Notes under the pieces: generated by a model | The model's input: only the letters and a program-made list of their open reading frames with translations | The model's database searches: none | Told to the model about the DNA's origin: nothing | Assembly: GCA_025331445.1 (NCBI GenBank) | Contig: JAIWNE010000108.1 | Coordinates: 51,536-115,535, forward strand | Origin: Blakeslea trispora | Lineage: Eukaryota; Mucoromycota; Mucoromycetes; Mucorales; Choanephoraceae | Reading direction: 5' to 3' | DNA length: 64,000 nt | Translations under genes and position numbers: made by a program | Shown here: piece by piece, positions 44,607 to 58,154 of the stretch | Numbering within the stretch: the first letter of the stretch is position 1 | How the letters are laid out: every line of letters begins with the position of its first letter

Positions 44607-45692
44607 ATGTCTTATACGGACGATCAGAAAACGTTGTTCCTTTGCTACTTAAAAATCAAATTTTTTTCGGCAGCTAAAGCAGCAGAGTATGCTGGAATTG
44701 CCGAGAGAACTGCTCAAACTTGGGCAAAACGAATCAGAACAGAACCCGGTTGGAACATATATGAAAAGCAGACTAACAAAAGCAGTCGGGCCAAGAGTCA
44801 GCTTCAAGAGCCACAAAAGTTACACATTCTTGAGCTTTTTGACAATAAGCCTTACACTACAACCGACGAAGTTGTAGATAGTTTAACAAAAACTCTTGAA
44901 GGATTTACGTTGAAACAATCAACTGTCAATAGCTTCATATTACATGAGTGTAATTTGACGATCAAAAGGTTGCAACGTCAACCTAAAGCTCGAAACGATC
45001 CTGCTCGTATCCAAGCAAGATACGATTGGGTGATGAAATACGATAGTTCAGACATGGATTTTCTTCGAAACTGCATTTTTATTGATGAATCCGGCTTCGA
45101 TATCAACATGAGGCCTTCGTATGGACGATCAGCTTCTGGTGCTCCAGCTATCGCTTCAACACCATCTGCAAAAGCTGAATCACATTCTATTTTAGGGGCA
45201 ATAGCTACTGTTGGGGTTGTTAATATTGAAGTACGAGTTCCTCAAATGAATAAGAGAATCAAAGTTTCTGGAGTTCGCAAAAGAAAAGCTACTGAAAGTA
45301 AAAAAGCAGGAAAAAAAGGCACTACAACAGGACATTATCTCAATTTTTTGAGAGGGACACTTGACCAGTTAGACAAACACCCTGAACTAAAAGGCTTTTA
45401 TCTCGTAATGGATAATGCACCTATCCACAACAATCAGGAAATAGAAACGCTAATCACCAGCAGAGGCTATATATGTGTATATCTTCCACCTTACTCTCCT
45501 GAGCTAAACCCCATAGAGCAATTTTGGTCGTTAGTCAAAAATAGAGTCAAACGTAGTAAATTCAACGATAAGGAAGACTTGTTCACAAGAATTCGCGATG
45601 CTTGTAATGATATACCTCGGGATATAATAACCAAGTCAATTGAGCACTCTGTTGCAGCTTTGGAGAAGTGTAGAAATAAACAACCACTTTAA
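44607..45692 (+). CDS. Tc1/mariner DD34E transposase, right-arm copy (361 aa)
   Basis: Same protein as the left-arm transposase, with the catalytic Asp, Asp, Glu in FIDESGFD, VMDNAPIH and SPELNPIEQFW. The ATG at 44607 was chosen to match the left-arm start; the frame also opens 15 codons upstream from a GTG. It ends KCRNKQPL followed by TAA. It keeps the 31 bp of 3' sequence missing from the left copy, so this is the ancestral form. It lies tail-out toward the intact outer TIR (45738-45921). This copy is the better candidate for the active transposase. Confidence 0.9.
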   Translation: MSYTDDQKTLFLCYLKIKFFSAAKAAEYAGIAERTAQTWAKRIRTEPGWNIYEKQTNKSSRAKSQLQEPQKLHILELFDNKPYTTTDEVVDSLTKTLEGFTLKQSTVNSFILHECNLTIKRLQRQPKARNDPARIQARYDWVMKYDSSDMDFLRNCIFIDESGFDINMRPSYGRSASGAPAIASTPSAKAESHSILGAIATVGVVNIEVRVPQMNKRIKVSGVRKRKATESKKAGKKGTTTGHYLNFLRGTLDQLDKHPELKGFYLVMDNAPIHNNQEIETLITSRGYICVYLPPYSPELNPIEQFWSLVKNRVKRSKFNDKEDLFTRIRDACNDIPRDIITKSIEHSVAALEKCRNKQPL

Positions 45693-45737
45693 TAAGGGCA
45701 AATAAAATAAACAACATGTACGCTAAAAGCTTTCATA

Positions 45738-45921
45738 ATGTTGCCATTTGGTTTTTGAGAATACGCTATCTGAAATCTCGGTATGCGCTCATTGACATTT
45801 TGAAAACTGCTGATTGGATATTTTTTTTTTACGCTTATTGGATTTTTTATTTTACGCCAATTGGATTTTTGGAAACCGCCAAATGATTTTTGAAATCCGC
45901 CATTTGGGACCGTAAGCACTG
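45738..45921. repeat. right outer TIR
   Basis: Reverse complement of 12597-12780 with few differences, ending ...CCGTAAGCACTG followed by TA (45922-45923). It carries the same ~22-bp phrase array. Confidence 0.8.
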
Positions 45922-45923
45922 TA

Positions 45924-46716
45924 AAGAGGCGAGGAATCTAAATCATGCAAAGGGATATTCAATCTCAGCTATCAGAAAGTAGAGAATTTCTGTTGATAAG
46001 GTAGTCCTCCTCAATGGCAAAAAGTGACATTGCGTATAGTAAGCATTCTACGCATTATGTGCTTTTTCTATCTTTCAGCACAGGAGCCGTTTTCGTTTTC
46101 AAAGCAAGAGTCGAAATATCTGAAGCAGCTCAATCATATTTTTTAAAACCTTAATTTTAATAAAATACATGGAAGATCAAGTAAAATCCAAAACATGAAG
46201 TTTAGCTATTGAACTTGTTGAATTCAGTTTTGTATACATATAGCTTTGATTTGTGTGATAGGAATAGCACAAATAAATTGCCTTTGGCTGCTTTTATCAT
46301 TTCCCCCCTTTAGCGTTTTCACATCAACACTTTGTGCATTTGATAATCCTTGATCTAGGAGAAGCCGAATATGATAGAGATAAGCATCAGGCAACTTGTT
46401 TGATATTGCTTGCTTTCACACTGATTCATTCTTCATTGTTATAATGTCTCATTTCATTCTTTTATAGAAAGAGAAGTTATTGTTAGACTCATGTTGAAAG
46501 GTATAGGCATATGGATCAAACTACAAAGAAAAAGGATCTATGTTGAATAGAATCATGTAAGTTGTTCCAGGCAGAATAGTCACAACATCATAAAGTGAAT
46601 CAAATTTTCACACCAAATTTGGATAAGGCCACTTTCCTCTTTTTCTCATTTTTTCCATCTCTTTTTTCTTTTCTTCCCTTTCTTCCTTTTGCATTTGTTT
46701 ACTTGATTATTGCACA
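45924..46716. other. right flank of the island, no gene seen
   Basis: First sequence outside the right arm, AT-rich, with pyrimidine tracts at 46630-46690 just before the next ATG. Confidence 0.5.
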
Positions 46717-47540
46717 ATGTATATGACTTCAAGGAAGAAAAGAGATTCACCAGAAGCAAAGCGATGGTTGATAGTCGGAGCTTTTCAAGCAGGAGCCTCT
46801 GAGAAGCATATTGCTCGTATTTCAGGACTTTCAAGAACCGCTGTTCGTAACATCATTTTAAACTATCGACGTACTGGTATACCTTGTTTGCCTAAAAAGA
46901 TACCTAACAAGAGTAAGCAGTGATAAAAAAAAAATAGAGAAAAAGAGAGTGAGAGAGAGATGAATATATAAAAAAAAAAAAAAAAAAGAGATTTTCTTTA
47001 TATCTAAAAGAGAGGAAAACACACATATGACTTTTAGTACGCCAAAAGTTAATTGTTGAGTATGACGAGAATGGAGAGATCATTTTAACAGACGAAGACG
47101 AGCCAGAAGAACAAAAACAAGTCTCGAGAAGAAAAGGACGAAAAAGCCTAAGGAAAAGCAGTACAACATGGCACGAGCGAGATATTGATCCGGTCGCTAT
47201 CCATAGTTTTAACGACATGCGAATATCCGTAGGCTCTATTTCTCAAGATACCAGTTCAAACCATCCTTTGGCTATACCTAACTTCTCCGACAGCCAAACA
47301 ATAAAACTAACACCTCCCACAAAATACGATCAAGATATACGGGGATATGAGCCCTGGACACATGAAGATGACATCCTCTTACTAAACTACGTACTCTATA
47401 GCCTGCGTGGTGGTGGTTGGTCAGAACTTGAAGCACGATTCAATGGCAGACATTCAGCTCGTTTATGTTATGACCGATGGAGGCATTTGAAATCATTATT
47501 GCTAAAGAATCTTTTGGATAGACCAAACACTACTTGGTAG
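46717..47540 (+). CDS. HTH + Myb/SANT DNA-binding protein (232 aa)
   Basis: Exon 1 is 46717-46912 and exon 2 is 47038-47540 (125-nt intron, A|gtaagc...cttttag|TA). Residues 10-55 form a homeodomain-like HTH of the kind found at the N-terminus of Tc1/IS630 transposases (AFQAGASEKHIARISGLSRTAVRNII). A basic-acidic linker contains SRRKGRKS. Residues about 170-220 form a single Myb/SANT repeat (PWTHEDDILLLNYV...GGWSELEARFNGRHSARLCYDRW). This is a likely transcription factor or chromatin-associated protein. The pairing suggests a domesticated transposase HTH, an inference. It sits 0.8 kb from the island edge but has ordinary introns and no TIRs. Confidence 0.75.
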
Positions 47541-47621
47541 CTTTCCCCCCCCCCTCTTTTGAGATCATTAAAATCGTTTGAATTTATTTATTTCATTCTT
47601 GTTTTTTTCGCTATTTTTTTT

Positions 47622-50167
47622 TTAGTACATAATGCGTCTTACATGCTCAACAAAGGTTGGGCTAATTCTAGGCAAAATTTGAAGTTTAGGAGGTCTCAAT
47701 GTCATTTCATGTGCCATTAGATTGCTACTGCTACCACTGTTGCTTTTGATACTTTCAGAATAAATAGATACATCATCTTCGCTATCAGAACCAATTTCTG
47801 CCATGTCATTAAAGACATTCATGACTTGTTTGTTGTCTGATAGGAAATCAAATGTTTCTTGACTATCTGCTACATCGCTTGTTGTCATCATCTTCTGGCG
47901 CTTGCGGTCCAAATGACGTTGTTTTCTCTTGACATGATAATCGCAAATATCCTGAATCTCTTGTTTCAGGGCTGGATATTCAGACTGAGAGATACCAGCT
48001 TCAGAGACAATGGTATCAAGGTCAATCTTTGTAGGGATACCATTAGACACAAAGCTGAAGAGTGAGTTGACATAGTTCAAAAGGCTATCAAAAAGGTTTG
48101 TCTTATCTTGAGCATGCACGTTGTGAACAAACTCATAAAACTTGTCTTCATGACGCTTCACAAGCTCAATAAATGGTTGAGCAGTATGAGAAGCATCTTG
48201 GACATCTACAGCTTCAATTACTTGAATCAAATCATTCACAAAGGAAGAAACATGTCCAATGGTATCACTAATGTTGGCAGATTTGTAAACTTGGGCCAAA
48301 GGCTCGTAGAAAATAGCAAACAAATCCTTTGTCACTTCACCAGTAACGCCTTGGAAGACCAGAGACATCAAAGATTCCTGTTCTTGTCTGCGAGCATATA
48401 ATACCCAGAGTCGATAGAGGTCCTCAACAAGTTGGCGCGATTCTTCTTTTCCTGGTTGATTGGCAAATGCTACCTTGAGGATTTGTTGAGGTGTCAAGAC
48501 CGGCTCAATGTTTGAGTCCTTCAATAATTCAAGTGTTTCATTGACAGGAGAAGAGCTGTCTAATTTGAGACCAACAGGCACTTCTGTCTGGACTGCATTT
48601 GCAATCTTTTGGCAGAGCAAAGGATCATTGATCTTGCGCTCGAGTTCTTCAATATCTTTGGTTAATTCTTTAGATTGCTCGCTCATGTTTGCCAATACAA
48701 TTCTTTATGTTAAAAAAAGGGGGGGCATTAGCTTTGTCTTATATTTACGCATGTGTATTACATACCTTTGGAATAAACTCTTTTGACCGAATGGCTGAGC
48801 TAAAAAGATATCTAAAACACCTTTGACCATATAGAATGGGTTGGAGAGCTTCAATACTTGAGCAACAGCACGATAAGGCATCAATGAATGAGTACGCTTC
48901 AAATTGGCCACATTTTCTACAGAACGGTCCGATGTAACGAACTGTGTATGAAGAACAAAGGCAAAACTATTGATTGATTTTTTTTTTGGGGAATTACAAT
49001 TTAATCTATTTGCTACCTTACAAGTCGCAATATTACTTACTTGATTCTACCCCATTCGATGGCCTTACGTAATTCAACAGGCAATGCATCAATTTTCTCG
49101 GTCTTTTTGATGATATTAAACATTTCAATCAGTCCATTGGGCTTCATGACTTGTTGCTTTAGCATATTCAAAAGACCATCTAGCTCGACAATCTTTTTGT
49201 CTACTTCTTCACGAAAACGCTTTTCTTCTGCAATTCTGTTTTCGTCCATTCTAACTCGATTCTCGGCATCTGCCTTCTCAGCAGCTGTCAATTGAATCGG
49301 ATTGTTCAAGAGGAAGTCGCGGAAGATGGTACTGTTGGCCACTTGAGAGTTAGCAGCCAAGCGACGAAGGAACAGACGAAGCATGATACGGTCCTTTTCA
49401 CGATGAAGCTGTCTTTCTCCACGAGGTGCATCATCATGGGCCTTTGAGGGGATAGTAGGTAGCTCACTGGTAGGATAAGCAGCTTTCAATTCATCTCGCA
49501 ATTGACGGAATTGACCGTGACGCTTGGCAACATAGATAGGCGCTGTTGTCTCGGTCCCGTTTTCTTGTGGGATAATCAGTTCAGTCTTGACAATGAACTC
49601 TGAATGAATATGTTCTCGGATAGTACGGACCTCACTCACATCGCGTACAGTGACAACATTCAATTTGAGACCATTGAGCCCGATCCATTCAAGATAGTTC
49701 TCTTCACTTTCCAGTTTAGTTACACCAAGTCTGGCAGCAAGGTTTTCATCATCGGAAGATGGCTGTTCGGATAATAATTGAATACTTTGTTCCTGGCCTT
49801 GTACTGTCTTGATGCTGGCAGAGAGAGCAATAATGAGTAGCTTTTGAATCTTGTAGATCAAGACGCGTCGTTGAGAATCTCTTGTGCTTTTGGGAGCATA
49901 ATTGTTGAGCTTCAGCTTACTATATTCGTCTAAAAATGTCTGGAGTTTCTCAAAGAATCCCCTTTCTTCTCCATTTTTTAATAAAGGAAACTCCAGCACA
50001 AAGTGTTTGCATAGATATTCGAGAAATGGATACTCCTTGTTATCGGCAGAAGGCTTCACTAAGCAAGATAGGTTACCAGAGCGCTTAATTTGTTCGACTT
50101 CATTCTCTAGTTGGCGAGAGATAAGTTCACGCTTAAAGTAATGAAGTTCTTGGGGGTTCAAATCCAT
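47622..50167 (-). CDS. PX-domain protein with N-terminal PXB region (802 aa), three exons
   Basis: Minus-strand exons are 50167-49041, 48966-48766 and 48702-47622, all GT-AG and in frame. The N-terminal ~130 residues match the PX-associated (PXB) helical region of fungal proteins. A PX domain spans about residues 195-340 (EWIGLNGLKLNVVTVRDV...PIYVAKRHGQFRQLRDEL...LRLFLRRLA). A long helical/coiled-coil C-terminal part follows, with an acidic Ser-rich stretch near the end. The closest well-known architecture is yeast Ypr097w/Lec1, implicated in membrane lipid organisation. PX domains bind phosphoinositides, so endosomal or vacuolar membranes are the likely site. No lesion seen. Confidence 0.82.
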
Positions 50168-50622
50168 TGTGGAACAATAAGGGGGGGAAAAAGTAAAAAA
50201 AAAAAAAAAAAAAGAGAAGAGTAGTTCTTTTTTTATTTTTAAATTAAACAAGAAAAAGGTCCAAACGGAGTTAAGTTCTTGGCATCCCTTATATTTATCT
50301 TTTTTCAAATTCAATCAAGTAGTTGCTAAGTTACTCGTTTAACTCTTTTTTTTTTGGCAGTGTGATACATCTTGTTTTGCACTAGTTTGATTTTTGTTAT
50401 TTGTGCCCTTTTTTTTTTTGAAGTATGTCCAAGGATAAAATTTATTACTTTGGGAGAAACCCCTATTTTCCGACTCTCTCATATTGCATAATACCAGCCA
50501 CACTGTGATACAAATGGCTAATTCCCTTTTATGGATACACCATCCTCTTTTTTTTTTTTTTTCCTATACAGAGTTTATTCTAATATATAAATGTATCAAT
50601 ATACAAAAAAAAAAAAGTCTAT
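50168..50622. other. spacer between PX gene start and kinase 3' end
   Basis: AT-rich with several long T tracts and no ORF. It contains the PX gene promoter and the kinase 3' UTR. Confidence 0.5.
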
Positions 50623-54632
<4,010 letters not shown>

Positions 54633-55693
54633 ATGGGCGCTCATCCTTCAAAACTTTTCGAGAGAAGCCGAACAAAAGTAATTGATTGTGGTTCAACAAA
54701 GCCTCTTGGACTCTATCAACCCAACAGTGAATATGACTCGAAGCGAATTCAAGAATTGATAGAGACCAAACGACTATCACCCTTTTATAAAGGCAAGTTC
54801 TTTAAAGAATTACGTATAAATTACATACATATTTATTTGTATCATTTACTACGTAGGTCTATCCAATCCTTTTGATTCAGCTTTTAATCAAGAAAATGAC
54901 AAGAGTACCAAGAGTAGTATAAAGAGTGATAAAAGCAGCAAGCGCCGATTTCATAAGCGTCGTAAAGAACGTTCGGATCTGTATCAAAATGCTATTGAAT
55001 GTCCTATTTGTTTTTTGGTACTGGTTACATTGAGGTTGGACAACTAAAGCTGACCTCTTAATATATATATATATATATATTTTTTTAGTATTACCCTGCC
55101 AACATTAACTTTACCCGCTGCTGTGACCAGCCTATCTGTACAGAATGCTTTGTACAGATCAAAAAGAACCCATCTGACTTTCGTCGTGATATCGACTGTC
55201 CTTATTGTATGACTGAAAGTTTCGGTGTCGTTTATTATAGATTCACACTAGATAAGGTAAAACATACATTGACAACAGCTGCGGATTCACACACAAACAC
55301 ATGCTTATTTATTCTTTTTATAAAAAAAAAAAAAATAGAAAAAAAGTGTATCCTCTGAAATAAGATCAACTACCTCTGGTATAACTTCTCATGAAAACAC
55401 AAGACGAAAGAGTTTAGATTCAAATCATCCAAATGTTGTGCTGATAGGTATATAAAAGAAAATACTTTTTATTATTATTGTTATACTTACCATGTACTCT
55501 AGATCATATGAAGCCTAATACAAAACGAAAAAACAACAAACGTAAACCTCGTTCAAGAGCAAACACAGTGTCATTTGACAGGCGCTTATCAGATAGTATG
55601 ATGGATAGCATGACATTGCAGGATATGATTGTCTATAGAGCGATATCGCATTCATTAATCGATAACGATACCACAATTCACTCTCAACCTTAA
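54633..55693 (+). CDS. SIP5: SIP5-like zinc-finger protein (262 aa), five exons
   Basis: Exons are 54633-54792, 54857-55017, 55089-55256, 55339-55447 and 55503-55693. The first intron uses a GC-AG pair with the standard AAG|gcaagt context; the others are GT-AG. The signature of Snf1-interacting protein 5 is clear. ECPICFL is followed by [22 protein letters not shown] and CPYC, a RING-like zinc-binding module at about residues 95-160. Basic [11 protein letters not shown] and [12 protein letters not shown] tracts flank it. Yeast Sip5 binds the Snf1 kinase and the Reg1/Glc7 phosphatase and is linked to glucose signalling. This copy is short compared with yeast and lacks a long C-terminal extension. 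Confidence 0.85.
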
Positions 55694-58154
55694 TCCCCTC
55701 TTTCTTTTTGTATTTTTCATTTTCATTATATATAAGAAGGCTAGCAATCAAAACCACATTTACCAACCATGTAAAGAAAAGAAGCTTCATAGAATAAAAA
55801 AAAAAAGCCTAATCCTTTCAGAACCATTAAAGAAAGAAAGAGCAGCTATAAAGTAGGCGTACTCCAACTTTCAAACAAGTCCCGAAAAAGCAAGGTTTTA
55901 TTCTACTTCCCCCCTTTTATACTGGCCAAGGTAAATCAGTCAAGGCCATGCCTCTTTTTCAAAAAATTGGATAACAAAGTTTTAAAATTTTGCAAAAGGT
56001 TTTACCCAATTGCCTATATTATCCTTACTCATTCATTTGAGGCAAGGGTTTCTCTCATTGGCTGCAATTGAATTTCAGTTTATAATAAAAAAGCACAAGT
56101 AGTGACAAGTTGTGGTTTTATTTAAATCATTAGATAAAAAAGTTAAAGTAATCCATTGGCTTTTCATAAAATGTAAGAATACAAGAAAATGAGGAGAACA
56201 TCATTGCCTATTCCAAATGAAACCATTCAAGTCTTGCTCAACCTCACTTCATAGAGTCAGTTAAATGAGTCAATTCAATCACAAGAAAGTAGCTCAAGAG
56301 GTTCTTGTTTAGGTACCTATTACGAAATTCAGAAAGTGTACAACAAGACAGGTGCTGAACAAGTTAATTATAATGCTACGAGCAGCTAGGTACTTGTGTG
56401 CAGAATAATTCATTCTATTTCAAGGCAAAAAAAAACTCGATTTCTGATGATTGGAAACAACGATACAACTCTTTTTCTTGATTTCTCTCATTCCTTCCAC
56501 CCTTCAGGTTTCTTGTCATCTTTTTTCTTATAGCATACAATTACCAAGAATGTGAGTCAAGATTTTTTTTTTTTATTATTTTTTTGATATGCTGGTAAAT
56601 GGTATGTGCGTCATACTCACTCCCTAAGAACTGTAAGTCAAGCTGTTATTTTCTGCAAATACATAATCAAACATAAGGATTGTGTTTCGTTATTAAAAGT
56701 GAACAAATAACTATAGTTTCTTTCTTTATTACAATGAATTGAGTTGGACAAATAGTCTGACAGCCTTAATTTCTTTATCGAACAGAAATGCTACTCACCT
56801 TTTGAATTGAGCACTTTATAATTCAAGCCTAAAACTGTTTATTTCTATCTTTTTGGGGGAGGAGAAGAGATATATGCAAGTTTCTAATATTGTCTTTAAC
56901 ATTAAATGACCTTGGACAGTTTGTTTGATTTTCACTAGAAAAAAAAGCATGTTCAAATTCATTGTTGAAATAGACTCTTTTACTTGATTATCGTCCATTT
57001 GTTACATTTCAACTATAGTATAAACTCGCTCTCCTTCTCCTCTTCTTTCTCTTTAGTCTTGCAGAATAACTCAACCGAGGAACACATGTAACAAGGCAAT
57101 GATGCTGAGGTAGTTTCTTGCTGATTCGATTGAACAAAAAGCAGTAAATGATAGAGTGCTTTAGTATAATCACTCTAGTGTTATATTCAATCCTTTCTTT
57201 CTTCACTTACGTGCAGACTATAATTCGCATTTCATGAGCTCTCTCTCTTTTTTTTTTCATCTAATAGAAATGCTACTTGCACTTTTCTAGAGTGTAAACA
57301 TTGTATTGTAAATCATCTCACTTTCTTGACAGTGTCGTTAGTAATCTGCTTTAATTCGATGATCTTTATTCTTGATGCATTTTCAAAGATCATTTAAACT
57401 TTTCGAGCGAAACGGCTTTTCTCTTCTTCAACAAAAGTAGTTGCTTCTTCCCCCCCCCTCCTTTCGTCAATGCCGTCTCTATAAAGAAAACTTCATGGTT
57501 ACAGTCGTTCCAACACCAAAAGGGCGCTTTTAATTTTTTCCAAAAGGCGTTTTTGATCCATCCAATAAGCAGTTTTTATTTTTTTTTAAGAGGACAGTTT
57601 TCTTTTTTTCTGTTCTAAAGGGTTAACATGTCTTAAATCTCATGTAATCCTGTCCTCTACCTTGTCAATCCTTTTTTTTTTTTTTCTAAAGTTCAGGCTA
57701 TTATGTTCTTTCAACAGTGTAGAAAATAGTGTCAAAATGATGACCAAATGGAGCTTGAAAAATTGGCCAATTGAACTTCAAATTTACGGGGGCCATGGAT
57801 TCCAAGTCCCGATCCATTTTTTCCAATTGAGGATGTACGCACTGTACATGTTCCATTCCACAAGTAAGGATTAAAATTAAGCGGAGACCAAAGCATTTTC
57901 CCTCTTTTTTTTTTATTCTTTGTTGAAAATAATAATAAAAAAAAAGGCTCTTTTTTTTTTCTTTTGTGTATTACGTGCATATATATATGTGTGTGTGTGT
58001 GTGTATGTGTGTATGTGAATAGATTGATAAAGTGTTGATCTATATTTCATTGTCTCATTCTATATAATTCTTTATTCCTTGATATCCTTATTCTACACCA
58101 CCTTTTTTCTTTCTTTCTTTCTTTTTTTTTTTCTCTTATTTCTCAAAACAAGGT
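55694..58154. other. 2.5-kb intergenic region
   Basis: No gene recognised. It contains a candidate MITE (57502-57844), a TG microsatellite (57988-58016) and pyrimidine tracts before the NST1-like ATG. Confidence 0.5.
57502..57844. mobile_element. possible MITE related to the island's mariner TIR
   Basis: Flanked by TA on both sides, with ends CAGTCGTTCC and (reverse) CAGTGCGTACATCC; the latter resembles the mariner end CAGTGCTTACGG. Inside the left end are phrase units of the same form as the mariner array (CCAAAAGGCG..., CCAATAAGCAG...). No ORF of its own is recognised. Similarity is partial and was judged by eye. Confidence 0.35.

Larger units (their letters stand above)
12597..45921. mobile_element. 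candidate 33-kb composite element bounded by inverted mariner-Helitron arms
   Basis: Left arm 12597-15914 and right arm 42571-45921 are near-identical and inverted. Each outer edge is an intact mariner TIR beginning CAGTGCTTACGG next to a TA dinucleotide (12595-12596 and 45922-45923). In both arms the inner TIR is cut at the same point and fused to a Helitron remnant. Everything between is mobile-element or accessory sequence, whereas both outer flanks carry ordinary conserved genes. The natural reading is one large unit whose only functional ends are the outer TIRs, as in a bacterial composite transposon. The alternative is a segmental inverted duplication that happens to stop at the TIR. 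The sequence alone cannot prove movement as a unit. Confidence 0.5.

Noticed and set aside
12597..45921. CRISPR-like array or prokaryotic element
   Set aside because: Repeats are TIR phrases, a satellite and a coding minisatellite. No regularly spaced direct repeats with unique spacers are present, and the genes are intron-bearing and eukaryotic.
57988..58016. TG microsatellite as a regulatory or Z-DNA element
   Set aside because: It is a simple repeat of ordinary length in an intergenic region, with nothing linking it to a function.
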